A stretch of DNA of 64,000 bases, taken from NCBI GenBank assembly GCA_021521415.1, contig JAIQDT010001104.1, positions 1 through 64,000 of the forward strand. Direction: 5' to 3'. Below, one piece after another: positions 35,825 through 47,696 of this stretch (within the stretch, counting starts at the first letter, position 1; each line of letters opens with the position of its first letter). This DNA comes from Bidens hawaiensis. Lineage: Eukaryota; Streptophyta; Magnoliopsida; Asterales; Asteraceae. Both the position numbers and the translations under genes were made by a program. The notes beneath the pieces were generated by a model. The model was given only the letters and a program-made list of their open reading frames with translations. It was not told the origin of the DNA and did no database searches.

Positions 35825-38318
35825 TGTGACACTCGTCAATTTCAGGTTAACTACGTTAATCCGAACTCCGTTAATTCAAACTTAAGATCACACGAGCTGT
35901 AACGCATATCTCATTACATTTAAACTAGGGTTTAAATGACACATGACAATCACTACACAAGTAGTCTTTTGGAATTTCACCGAAACACACACGAGTCTAC
36001 TCAAACCGTTGGTGAACAAATAATAAATAAAATAAACAAGTACTTGGTACAATATGTATTAGGTTGTGATAATATATGGCTATATGTGACTAAGTGCTTT
36101 GTTTGTGCTAGAAATTGATTAACTAGAAGGTTAGGGGGTTAAATGTAACATAATTAATATTATAATCAGATTATTACTCAACCCTAACTCCCTCTTCCCC
36201 CTCCCCCCCATGATTGTTCTTGTCCCCATCTCCCTCTCTTGGCAGCCGTAACCCACACACACATACATAAAAAGTGATTTCAAGCTTGTTGTGAAGGATT
36301 CAAGGTGCTAGATAGGTAATTAACATCCCCTTTAGTCATTCTGTGTGTTTAATTAGGCCATTGAGGTGTTAATCAAAACCCAAAATCTTGAAAGTGATGA
36401 TTTAAGATTCGTTAGGGTATAATTATGTGTTTGTTGATGATTGCTACTGGATTGATAACTAGTTATCTTGTTATCGATTGTTAATTACATGTTTCTTGAA
36501 ATTCAACTTTGAAGTAAAACCCTAATTGTGTATGTAAAGTGATATTGAGATGCATGGTTGGTGGATTATGCATCTAGAGGGTTGTATGTATGAGTTATAA
36601 TGCATAGGTTATTTGTATGTTGAGTTTTGATGAAAACTGATGCTGGACAGATTATTGAATTCGTGTTTAAATGACTGTAACTCGATGTTAATTACATGTT
36701 TTGATGTGATTGTTGATTCTATGATACACTAGGTCGAGTCTAGTTTCTGAAAAGTCCAAGTTTGTAGTTTTTGGACGTATAAAAGTTAGTTTTTATTATT
36801 TTACAAAACTGTTGTGCAAGGCTGATTCGGGAAGCCTGCTGGTAAGCTGTTTTGCGACTAAGATATCTCATAAACGACAAAACCAAATGGGTTAGTTCCA
36901 CTTCTGGAATTTAATACTTTGAGTTAGGAATATAACCCAACTGGTCTTACATTAATTGGATTTGTCATTTAACGGGAATAACAAATAACATTCCGTTGCG
37001 CATGATAATGATTGTTGTGTGTTTACTATGATGTTTTTATCATTGTGATAAACCGTATATGATAAAAATATAATAAAAATATTTTTAGAAACCTAACTCA
37101 CGTTTTCTTCTGTGATGATTTTTGGTGACTTATTTGAAATGTTAGGATTTACTAAATAGAGTAATCTTTTCGAGTGAAAATCTGTCTGGACAATTTAGCT
37201 GCTGAGTTACTTGAATTATCATGAAAAGTGCATAACTGATCGATGTTTGCTATGTTTTGACTAAATTTCCCTTGCGGGGGATATTTTCTAGTAATGAACG
37301 ATGTTAATACTTGACACTTAAGTACTTGTTCACATGTGTAACTTATCACCAATGTGTTTGTCGAGTCGCACTTATTTCACAAATGAAACACGAAACGCAT
37401 CTCATGCATAAGTTGTATGTGTCGAGTCTAGGGACTCACTCGTAGTTCAATACTTAGAAAATATCGTTTTTGTTTTTAGAACACTAGTAAGGATTTTCTG
37501 TGACGCACAATTTTCTCGGATCTTTTTATTGGTTATCTTCGCAAAAAGTGAGTTTCACGTCCCCTTTTTACTCTTTTTAAACGCTTTTATTTGGGGGAGA
37601 TAACATACTTCAACGCTGTATATTTTGTTTAGTTTTTATATATCACTTGTAAGGATAAGTGGCAAACAAACCAACCAAAGTCCTTCATAACATCGAACCA
37701 GTTAATATTTGTATAATAGCGAGTCACTGTTGAGTAGTACTACTGTGTTTGACAAACCCCACCCAACTCTAAACTCGACTGTAGGTCGAGTGGGTGTAAT
37801 ATTGGCTAACACATTACCATGTTCGTGGTTGACATGGTGGCAAGGCAATTGATAAACAGTCATCTTCGGTGTCGAACACTTAGTAATGTATGCTTGATAG
37901 GTTAGCTACCTATTGATATATAATTGACTTAACACTATCGGGTTACGCAAAACATAAACGCAAACGCAAACACTTTATTTATATAAACCTGTGAACTCAG
38001 CAACCCTGTGTTGACACTTTTGGTATGTTATTCTCAGGAAGCCGAAGCGTGCGCGCGGTTTAAGACATGCATTAGCTAAACACCATTGCTTTTAAAAACT
38101 CCTTTAATTTTTATCTTGATAACTTGGGTTTTTAAGTCGCCCTGTGTGGCCCAACTTTTTGGTTTACAATTTACGCTTCCGCATTTCATTTAATACTTGA
38201 TGTCTTGTTGGTTTTGAAAACTTTTAATACGGTGTTTGATTGTAACTAATGATTCCGATCCTGTTAGTTCACACCCTCTGATGGTAAAACTCCGTTAGTG
38301 GATTTTGAGGGTGTGACA
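35825..38318 (+). repeat. 3' LTR of the Tekay-type element
   Basis: 2494 bp, co-linear with the 5' LTR, ending GGGTGTGACA and followed by the target duplication CGAAA. Confidence 0.93.
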
Positions 38319-38708
38319 CGAAAGCAGGGAATTATAAGTTCGGTTGGCTCGGTTGCGAACCATATGTTTGACTGAAAGCAGGGAATTGGTAGTTCGGTTG
38401 GTTCGGGTTGTTTCTATTATTCATTTTGCTAATTTTTTGTAAGAATTTGGGTATGAATTGTGTATAAAATGGAGAAGAATGGTGTATTTATATATATATT
38501 GTTTAAATTAATTAATTTTTTATCATTTGACCGTTGTCAACGGTCATATATATATATAATATTATTATTTTCAAAACTAGCCGCCGACAATTAAACCCCG
38601 CCCCCGCCCCAATTCGCCCACATATCGCCGGGGGGGGGGGGGGGGCGGTGTTTGCGCCCTTTCTCGGCCAAAACTCGCCCAAACCAACGGCCACTACACT
38701 TAGTCTAA

Positions 38709-40680
38709 GTTCTTTTGCCATTAAATCAGAAGGCCCCGCCTTCTGGTTGCTTTAGATGGTTGCTTTATTGTGGTAGGAACCGACATGTTGAGCCGGCCCG
38801 CCTACAAAATGTACTCACTCCTTTAGAAGATAGTCGATCAAAATTAAAAATGAACCAATATGAATAAAAGCCCGTAAGGAATGAATGGCCCACGTTACCG
38901 CTTTTTATTAAATGCCCCTTTTGGGCTTGGTCCTCTTGGGTTTAAAAAAGATACATGCACCTAGGACCAAGGGGTGGGAAAAAAAAATCTAAAATCGATT
39001 TTTAAACAAAACCGGTTTCTAACCAATTCTCAAGAAACCTGTTACTACCCGATTAAACCCAACGGTTACAAACACGGTTTGGAGTACTGAACACCAAAAC
39101 CGGTTTTTAGGTTAGATATACCAATTTCAATAAAAAAATTGGACATTTGTCATCTTAGGGTTGATTCTTACAACTTTTTTCCCTATAAAACTAAGATCTT
39201 AATTGGCCATAATATATGCAATAGATCAATAATTATTCATTTTTCATTTACACTTTATTTTTATTATATACTCCAAAATATTTGATGAAATCCAAAAATC
39301 AACAACAAACTATGTTTCTCAAAGATTGGAAATAACATAATTCCAAACGTCATCATTAGCATATTGTACTATGTATATTGTAGAAAATTGTAAAGAAAAA
39401 CAAAACTCGAATATGCTTTCATTTTAAAAAGTAATCATTAAATTAAAAATATATGCTTAAAAGTTGATCCATTTTTTTAAATCAATCCATTTATCTACTA
39501 TTATTATTATTATTGTAAATTGTCATACACATTTATAAATTATAAATATATGCTTTAAATTTATCCATTTATTTTTCTGATTGATTTATTAAACTGTATA
39601 TATATATGTTAAAATGTAAGGATATTATATACGAATCACTTTCAGACATAACAAAGTTTATCATATTTAATTTCTTAGTTTTTTAATCAAGAATCATTTT
39701 GGTTTTTTGTGGAACTTAAATTTGTTTTTTATATGTCAAAAGTTGGTAAATAAATTGTTTGTTACACGTTAACTACATTTAGGTCAAAACTTGTTACAGA
39801 TCAAAAATGGGAAATTAGTTTTTTTTTTTAAGTTTGAGAATGCAAATAGATTTAGCGTTAAATTTGTTATGGGTTTAAAGTGTTGACTTGAAAATGTCAA
39901 ACGAATGAAAGTTAAAATTTTAAACATGAATCGGGGTTCAAATTTATTTTCAAAGGCATTTTTGGAAACAATTAAAAGGTTCTGGATTTGGCAAACTGAC
40001 TATTTTCCATCGACTATTTAAATATAAGAAAAGATTGCGAACATTTTCCGTCAATGTGATCAAAACATTGTATGGGAAGCATGTCATGCAAAACTATGTT
40101 CAAATGAAACAAATATTCACAAAATTGAATGGGTTAATATGTTATTTTTTATGTTGTCATTATGACAAAGTCGAGAAGCCACCTAAAACTTATCAAAATC
40201 TTTTTCATGTGTAACTCTAAAAAACATAGTTTTGAAGAACATTCGTCGATACAATTTAATGTTCTCATTTCCTTCGATGGGTGGTAAATTAATAAATATA
40301 TCAAGAAAGGTAACATTTCTTCTGTATTTAAGCTGAGTGTTAGAACTACTATCGTATGAGAATTCTTATTTCTGGAATTGGTTAATAACTAAAATTCTTT
40401 CAGTTATACATATATGACACTGAGAATGAAATTTTCTATAGAAAAAAGCATTCTTGTGTACGTTTTTGCAAGTGCATTTTTCTTTTGATAAATTCATATA
40501 AAAAATCATTTTGTGATATAAATAAAATCAATTTATTTACATAGAATATAGATACAAGCACATATGTAATATAGTTTTTCATATACGCTATTTAAATATT
40601 TGTTTTACTTGTAGTTTTATAATTTGAATTATCTCGTGTGTGACACAGGGTCTAAAACTTGTAATTATTTGTTTTACTTG

Positions 40681-40682
<2 letters not shown>
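38709..40682. other. AT-rich non-coding stretch
   Basis: No gene, transposon end or RNA gene that I can support. Scattered CCGGTTT/AACCGG words near 39000-39110 resemble words near 44040-44230. Confidence 0.5.
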
Positions 40683-40724
<42 letters not shown>

Positions 40725-40727
<3 letters not shown>

Positions 40728-41730
40728 TGAGTTCATTGAGGAACTCCAAAAAAGTGAGGAACTAGCCCTTGATCATTTCCTTACATCACATCATTTTTGT
40801 AAGAGAGAAAAACCACTTAAAAATGAAAAAAATAAAAAAGTAAAACAACAACAAAATGTTTATCTAGCAACCCTCGTTAAAAAATACTTGATTTAGCCTT
40901 CGAGTTTAGTTTACGTTTTAGGATTAAGTTTTTAGGGGATTTAGGTTTTCCGGGTTGAGGGTCCTTTTCTTATACATGTGACGGGGAAAATAAAACACGT
41001 AAAGAAAAATGCATAAATAAATTAAAACCGCGACATTGAAACTAGCATTGTCTTGTACACACGTAAAAACATAACTTGATGTTCATGAACACTAAATTCC
41101 ATGAGATAAACATAGGTTGGTATTTAATATTATATATAGATAGATAGATAATTATTGAATTTACATTAAAATTATAACGAAACGTGTTGTTTTACATGTA
41201 AAATATTGATGAGATTTGTTGTTTTTAGTGTAAAATGTTAATGAAAAGTGTTATTTTACATGAAAAATATAATTTTTTACATATAAAATCTTAAAAAACT
41301 ATTGTTTACATGTAAAATATTGATAAAATTTGTTGTTTTACATTTAAAATGTTAATGAAAAGTGTTATTTACATGTAAAATATAAATTTTTACATGTAAA
41401 ATCTTAAAGAACTGTTGTTTAATATGTAAAATGTTAGTGATATTTTTTGTTTTACGTGTAAATTGTTAATAAAAAGTGTTATTTTGCCTCCTAGTCAAAA
41501 AATACCTAAACTAACCAGAAGGTTAAACCGATTTGTTTTTTAGAACGGGGGATGCTAGATAAACATTTTAGTATTTTTACTTTATTTTTTCGGTTTTATA
41601 ATTTTTTTGATTTTTTTTGGAGTTTTTTTTCCTTACAAAAATGATGTGATATAAGTGATTGAGTGTGTACCATAAGGATGTGGGGAGATGATCAAAGGTT
41701 GGGGAGGGTGTTCCATGAAGAAAAGTACTC
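40725..41730. mobile_element. Inverted-repeat element beside a (TA)n run (element A)
   Basis: It follows (TA)n at 40683-40724. The left end (GAGTGAGTTCATTGAGGAAC ... TTGATCATTTCCTTA ... CATCACATCATTTTTGTAAG, to about 40803) is repeated inverted at 41628-41730, with an extra 30 or so bases in the right copy. The interior is non-coding and includes tandem repeats. The superfamily is unclear. Confidence 0.55.
41185..41487. repeat. Tandem repeat of about 113 bp, 2.6 copies
   Basis: Units at 41185-41299, 41300-41412 and 41413-41487 (partial). Each starts with TGTTGTTT-like sequence and contains ACATGTAAAAT-type and AATGAAAAGTGTTATTT-type blocks. The ACATGTAAAAT word also recurs within a unit. Confidence 0.75.
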
Positions 41731-41952
41731 CCCGGTCGGGATACTTAAATCATAACATGCTCAAAACTAGTTTCATGAAGAAAAGTAAAAAATTGAACGA
41801 TTAACGACCCATATATGTTTTTTTCGGTGAATCGATGATTAATTGGGTATGTATTAATGATTCTGAGATGTTTGGATGTGATTTCATGAATCAATTCCTT
41901 GAATATAGGTATTCTAGTACGTTAAGGATTATTATATTCTAACATTTATCTA

Positions 41953-42251
41953 TATAGAAAATGGTTCAAATAGAATGAGGAGTTTCTTAATAATGGTAAG
42001 AACCAATAGGTTTTTGACATGTGACATTACAACCTATGGTGAAAAAACAATTCTAAGAAACTATGTCAGTTATAATGGTGAAAGAGTAATTCTAGGAAAC
42101 TATGTTGGTTTTTTGTAATTTTAAATCTAAAACATTTCTAGGAAACTATGTTGGTTTTTTGTAATTTTAAATCTAAAACATTGATTAACATGATCCAATG
42201 TTTATGATTTATTCCTAGTTTTCCTAGGAAACTATTTGTTTTTGGATAACC

Positions 42252-42260
<9 letters not shown>
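41953..42260. mobile_element. Probable inverted-repeat element ending at a (TA)n run (element B)
   Basis: The right end, ending at a CTCTCTC run before (TA)n 42261-42311, read inverted gives GGGTTATCCAAAAACAAATA followed by GTTTCC. The left end has GGTTCAAATAGAATGAGGAG followed by TTTC. The two share a pattern but are diverged. The right end also resembles the ends of element C. Two adjacent 46-bp direct repeats lie at 42090-42135 and 42136-42181. Confidence 0.4.
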
Positions 42261-42311
<51 letters not shown>

Positions 42312-42313
<2 letters not shown>

Positions 42314-42524
42314 AGGGTTAAAATAAAAATACATAGTTTTGTAGAAAGAGTAGGAATAACACAAAATTTAGAGTTAAGAAACTATGTTACATAAATCCTT
42401 AATCATAGGAAACTATTTGGTAGTTTAAAAACTACCAATCTCAACAATTAGATCATAAATCCAATGGCCTAGATTGATTCTTACTCTTCCTAGAAAACTA
42501 TTTCTTTTTATTATAACCCACCCA
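42312..42524. mobile_element. MITE between two (TA)n runs (element C)
   Basis: The inverted ends GGGTTAAAATAAAAATACAT and GGGTTATAATAAAAAGAAAT continue with matching AGTTTT and AGGAAT-type blocks for about 43 bases. (TA)n lies directly on both sides (42261-42311 and 42525-42543). It is about 210 bp and non-coding. Confidence 0.7.
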
Positions 42525-42543
42525 CATATATATATATATATAT

Positions 42544-43964
42544 GTTTAAGTTCAAGAAAGAAATCAAATTATTGCAAGAAATGAGATAAATGAATATGAG
42601 CCACTAGTTTTATTTTAGGTTTTAAATATTTAAAAATAAATAAAAAAGATGTAAATGCAACAATAAATGCACACACTCTCTCTCTCTCTCCAATTAATAC
42701 AACTAATATAACCATAATAAATCCATCTATAATTAATATATCTAACTAATTTAACAATAATAATTAAAAAGATAAAAACACTACTTTAGTTTTATTTTTT
42801 ATTTACATATTCTTCCATTTTATTCAACATAAATACAATTTATTCATATAATACTATTCTTTATTTATAAAATATAATTTCCCCTCAATTTATTAGCATT
42901 TTTAACACTAAATATCAAAACATAATATATATATATATTTTTTCAATTGATATGCCTATAAAAATTATTGTCATAAATAATAATAAAAAAATATCATACA
43001 AATGTGTCCATTAAATGTAAACAATAAATATACAACCTACACAAAGTTATATAACCTACACTTGTTTTGAGCGATAAAATCGTACAACATACAAAAAGCA
43101 TACAACTTACATATGGAATTCGACATCAACAGTTATATAAACTACACAAAGATACACATATCCTACACATGCGTAGGTTATATGTTTTTTGTATGTAGGT
43201 TATATGTATTTTTATTCTTAGAACAAGTGTAAGTTATATGTTTTTGTGTAGATTGTATATTTTTATTGACAATTAATGCAAACATGTGTAAGATAGTTTT
43301 TTGTATTATTAATCACAATGTAACTACGTGTTGATGTATATTGATATGTTGAGTTTGAAGAAATTGGTTTTGAATAAAAAGAAATTAATGTATGAATAAA
43401 TTGTATTTGTGTAAGATAAAATTTTCATGTGTAGGTTATATGTTTTTGTGTGCATGTGTATTTCACTGATGATAAATTTTGTGTGTAGGTTATATGTTGT
43501 CTTATTCTTAAAACAAGTGTAGATTATACGTTTTTGTGTAGGTTGTATGTTTTTTGTTGATTTTTAATGCAAACACATGTAGGATAGTAGTTTGGTATTA
43601 TTCATTATAATGTACGTATGTTTTTATGGATTTTAATATATTGAGTTGGAAGAAATTAGTTTTGGATAGAAAGAAATTTTAATGTATGAATAAATTATAC
43701 TTGTGTAAGTTAAAAATTCAAGACACAAAAAATAAGTTATAAAAATAGATGATTTCTTAACATTTTTCAATTATAATAATTTAATTAGTTATATTAATTA
43801 AGTAGATAAGTATTATGGTTTATTAGTTATATTAATTATAGAAAGAGAATGATTAATACTTTCTTTATTTAGCTTTAAACATTTAAAACTTGAAGCAAAA
43901 CTATTGGCCCATATTCATTTCTCGCATTTCTTGCAGTAATATCACTTCTCTCTTGAACCATCCC
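42544..43964. mobile_element. Inverted-repeat element between two (TA)n runs (element D)
   Basis: The first roughly 90 bases (containing AGTTCAAGAAAGAAATC and TTGCAAGAAATGAG) are repeated inverted at about 43870-43964. (TA)n flanks both sides. Inside, GTGTAGGTTATATG-type words near 43190-43260 and 43430-43560 face the inverse words near 43030-43170, so the element is largely palindromic. There is no coding sequence. Confidence 0.65.
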
Positions 43965-44064
43965 ATATATATATATATATATATATATAACCGCTTTTTT
44001 GAAGAAACCATAAGTAATGGTTTTATGATCGCGTTGACCATAACCGGTTTTACCGTTTAACGGG

Positions 44065-44360
44065 TTTGTGAAACAACGCTTGCACCTGCTAAGCAAAAGC
44101 TGCCCTTTAGCACACCTTTAACGTTTGTCACATGATCGAGAGCGCTAATACATTTTTGTCCATTACTTATGGGTTTTTTAACTACAAATAGATATGCTAA
44201 AAAACGGTTCCAAAATGGTTAACCAGCTTTGAAACAACCCGATAAGCCCAAAATCAGTTTAGGCTAACTCAGTTTTCAAAAGCTGCCATTTAGCCCGCTT
44301 GTAACATTTGTCACATGATCGAAGGAGCTAATACATTTTTTTGTCCATTACTTGTTGGCT
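44065..44360. repeat. Imperfect direct repeat with a period of about 183 bp
   Basis: AAAAGCTGCC at 44095 and 44278 begins two copies of about 80 bp, both containing GTTTGTCACATGATCGA and GCTAATACATTTTT. The repeat may begin slightly upstream (GAAACAAC in both). Confidence 0.7.
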
Positions 44361-44984
44361 TTGGAATATACTACTATTGATTTGCAATCAAACTGTTAAA
44401 GCATATGCTAATTATGCTTCTTAATTTTCAATTCAATGACAAACATTTGGGTGTATACATATTTTCTAATATCTTTTCTGATATTGTATTTTTCCATACA
44501 TTGGACTTGGGCTGCTTATATATGTTACTGAGCTATTATTTGTGGACTGTTTAGTATTATCGGGCTTGTAGGAACTTAGTTAATGGTTACTGGGAACTAA
44601 TACGAGAAATGGATGAGGAGCGTGGAGAAAAAAGTCAGTCCGTATCATCTAGTCGTCTTGTTATCTTTAAAGAATCATCAAAGTCTCATCTTCTTTTACG
44701 TATATTCGGTCTCTTTGATTCTGATCTTATGGTCAGCTTCATCTTCTGAGTTGTTTGATGTATTTTCGTTGATGGTATTGTATATTTCTTGAGTTGGGCC
44801 TTTTTTTTTTGTTTATTGATATTTGGATTTGTAAAACTCCGATTGAAGTAACAAGAACTGGAATTCTGGTGTCGTGAGTCGTGACACAAGCACAATTAAT
44901 TTTTTATTTTAGGTTGAATATTTAAACTTCGTTTGTTAATGGGGAAAAAAAGTAAAAGTTGTATTAATATCAACAAATAAACCA
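44361..44984. other. Non-coding stretch
   Basis: No gene is supported. Short ORFs on the minus strand have no recognisable features. Confidence 0.5.
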
Positions 44985-45080
44985 AAGCTTCGTTTTTAGC
45001 AGGATTGACTTTGCTATTCAAAAGGGGGTTGCGGCGCAGCTTGTTGCCCGTTTGCCTGCCACTTTATTGTAATCGTTTTA
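44985..45080 (+). pseudogene. Remnant of the same C-terminal domain as at 4059-4510
   Basis: The plus strand reads FAIQKGVAAQLVARLPA, almost the same as the block at the end of the 4-kb pseudogene on the opposite strand. Nothing upstream is recognisable, so only the last part of the domain survives. Confidence 0.6.
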
Positions 45081-46034
45081 TAGTAAATTATATGGAAAGA
45101 ATTGATTGTGTTAAAAAAAAAATAGTGCATGTACATGAAACATGAAGTGTTAATTTTCAAAGATAACATAAGAAGAAAATGAACTATTTTTTTCTAAGGC
45201 CATGTTCTTAAAGGTTATCCTATCCAAGTTAAAATGTTTATATATTAACACTTTCACTAAGGCATTGCAACAAGAATAGTTTGTTGAATTAAGAGGTGTT
45301 AACGGTTAAGATAATTCAAATTACTATAAATTGAGCACTAAGACTTGTGATTTATTGAGTTAACCGAGCCATACTGAATTAACCGACTTAACCGAATAGT
45401 TAAGTAGTGATGACTCAGTTAAGCCATAATTGATTAATCGAAAATTATGATTGGTTTGGTTTTGATGTGTGACACAACCAATTACCAATCCAATCAGCAT
45501 TCAAAAGTTTTTAGAATATTATTCAAAACTTATTACATGGTTATAACTATATGAACTTTAGGCTACTTAAACAATCATAACAATCGTATACTTATATGAA
45601 GTTATAACTTCTAAAACAATGAACTCGATCATCACTTTTGTTTCTTCCTTTGGTAACTGTTGATTATAATAAAATTCATGAATGTTAATCGTATTATAAT
45701 TGAACCTGCTAGCAACCTAGCGGATTCATTGTTAAAACCCTGTAACCTAAAACTTTGGTTTTAGGACTCAAAACTTAACCGAATCGCCTCATGCGCCGCA
45801 CCTACTAGTTAGTAATGAATGAATTGACATCCTTTTAGCAATGCCACGGCCATTGATATATCTAAAAAGAAAATATACCTTGCATATTCTTCCACTTTGA
45901 GTGTCGTATAAGTTTTTTTTTCTGTGATTCTGTCATCCTATAAATGCCCATATTGTTAGTAATCTAATCCAAAAAATAAATAAATAACCTTGAGAAATAT
46001 ACTCCGTAGCATATTGGTTTTTGTGTTTTACTGC
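45081..46034. other. Non-coding stretch
   Basis: AT-rich; I see nothing that can be named. Confidence 0.5.
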
Positions 46035-46520
46035 ACCTGTGTGATATGGGGAAAAGAATGAGTGACTTCAGAGACAGAGTACTACTATACGAGTTTTCAT
46101 ATGGACTTGGATAGTTAATTTGGTACAATAAGGACCCATTTTTTGTCAATGAAACTCATCCCTTCGTTAGGAGAAGCTTATCGCTTAGCATCAGAAGACG
46201 AGCAACAAAGGAGTATTGCTGCCTCGAAAAGATCACAGGCTGCTTTCGATGCTTTCCAAGCAAACTTACAAAACAAAGCGATCCTAGTCAACAAACAAAC
46301 ATGGTTGTTACGAAAGATGGGAAGCAGAACTCAAGCAATGTTGCATAACAATGTACACACTGTGGCAAAACTGACCATAACCATGAAGCATGTTTTGAAC
46401 AAATTGTGAACCTGGATTGGTGACCAAGAAAACAAAAAGAGAAAAGGGGAAAGCGAAGGCGGGATGTGTGGAGACAGATCAAACTACAATTGGGCAGGGC
46501 ATGCATTTGTTTTTCATGCT
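46035..46520 (+). pseudogene. Copia gag fragment
   Basis: Pieces in changing frames read MGKRMSDFRDRVLLYEF, then MKLIPSLGEAYRLASEDEQQ, and then a zinc knuckle CTHCGKTDHNHEAC, followed by a stop. This order is typical of copia Gag of the Tork/RE type. There are frameshifts near 46110 and 46300. No LTR or pol is attached. Confidence 0.75.
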
Positions 46521-46799
46521 AATGTCGAGTCGACGCCGATTGTGCCTCTATGTTTCGCGTGTTAGCTTTACAATCGATTTTGCGTCGGTTTGGTTGACAA
46601 GGGCTATGATGATCACGTATTTGAGCCTATAGGTGGTTTATTGTTTAATATAAAAATCTTATGATGGTCTTTTTTATGTTGGTGACTATGAAGAAGACGT
46701 ATCTGAGTCTGTTTGTTATGCGGGCGATGATGATCTTGTATCTGAGTATGATACGATCATAATATTATCTATGCTCAACTTCTTGATTATGATAGAAAA

Positions 46800-47630
46800 T
46801 ACTTTTCTTGCTATAGAGGTAGGGTACCAAAAAGACCCAAATACCCTTAAGTATCACCCGCGGGTCACAGAGGATTCTCTTATAAGCCACCCGCATGACA
46901 TATGAATCACCCGCATATCACGGTAGAGGAGGAACACCCTCATAACACGCGCGGAAGCATCCTGACATCCTCAAAAGTCATCCGCAGGACAGGACATCTG
47001 TCCGCCTAAACAATCGGAAGACAGTGCCAGCGGGACAGCTGTCATCAATCAAGCACTCTCTAGAAGAAGGTTCATGATTCTTACTTGGGGAATACGTGAC
47101 ATATTAACCAATGAACAAAGGACACCTGGCCAGGTTGTTATAACCGTGCACATGGCCAGGGTGCGATCCGTCCTATCATTTGCTGACACGTATCCAGGTT
47201 GTTATACCCATGCACATGAGACGTATAGCTCAACCTATCGTAAAAGGAACGCGTCCAGGCGGTTATCAACGATCTTCTAGAAAAGGACAGCTGGCCCAAT
47301 CACCTTCCTATATCCTTCGGCTATAAATACCTTGTCAAACGGTATGAGGTATACATTCACTCACCTATATTCTGACTACACTTAGTCTTTATACTTCAGT
47401 ACTTTCTCCATTACGAACGTTACTGATTCTCACGCCGGAGGGTGGTTACAGGAAGACCCCCCCCCCCCCTCTTGTCCTTCCTGTAACGAGACTCACGGTG
47501 TCTGTTTTGCAGGTTTTCGTCATTGGACTTTGGGAAGTTATACTCATATCGTGGTAGTAGTTATGTATTTTACCCTGTGGACTAATTAGATCCAGGACCC
47601 ATACCCGGGGAACGGATCTGTGTTTCTTCA
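46800..47630 (+). repeat. 5' LTR of the Tat-type element (left boundary approximate)
   Basis: It ends GTGTTTCTTCA directly before the primer site. It has a clear TATA box (CTATAAATAC, 47331-47340) and repeated CACCCGC words near 46850-46920. A tract of 13 C residues lies at 47457-47469. Confidence 0.65.
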
Positions 47631-47645
47631 TTGGCGCCATCCGTG
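47631..47645 (+). promoter_or_regulatory. Primer binding site of the Tat-type element
   Basis: TTGGCGCCATCCGTG resembles the TTGGCGCC-starting primer sites of Tat and Athila elements. Confidence 0.8.
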
Positions 47646-47696
47646 TTTTGTGTTAGAATAGCAAAAGTTTTTGTTGGTTTTTTGGTTCATTTGATA

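Larger units (their letters stand above)
27947..38318 (+). mobile_element. Ty3/gypsy chromovirus, Tekay-type, 10.4 kb
   Basis: The 2.49-kb LTRs begin TGTGACACTCGTC and end GGGTGTGACA (5' copy ends GTGATA). The 5-bp target duplication CGAAA lies at 27942-27946 and 38319-38323. Gag-protease-RT-RNase H-integrase order plus a C-terminal chromodomain-like remnant place it in the Tekay/Del group. In the first 500 bases the two LTRs differ at roughly 3 percent of sites by eye, so it is older than the Sirevirus-type element. It lies within the Harbinger-type element. Confidence 0.92.
26281..38705 (-). mobile_element. PIF/Harbinger-type DNA transposon (about 2.05 kb), split by a gypsy element
   Basis: The left end GGCTATGCGTAATGG and the inverted right end GACTAAGTGTAGTGG match at 11 of 15 positions. 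TAA flanks both sides (26278-26280 and 38706-38708). Inside lies one minus-strand spliced accessory ORF and no DDE transposase, so it is non-autonomous. A Tekay-type retrotransposon (27947-38318 plus CGAAA) interrupts its upstream part; the sequence GTTCGGTTGGCTCGGTTGCG occurs on both sides of the insertion (27907 and 38338), so the host element had a local repeat there. A 16-G run lies at 38630-38645. Confidence 0.72.

Noticed and set aside
38630..38645. G16 run as a regulatory G-quadruplex
   Set aside because: It lies in the decayed end of a DNA transposon and long homopolymers are prone to assembly error; no further support.
46687..46710. TGAAGAA as the start of the Tat LTR, pairing with TTCTTCA at 47630
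   Set aside because: The surrounding sequence looks like a continuation of the degenerate copia-type region upstream, and no target duplication could be tested; the boundary is left approximate.
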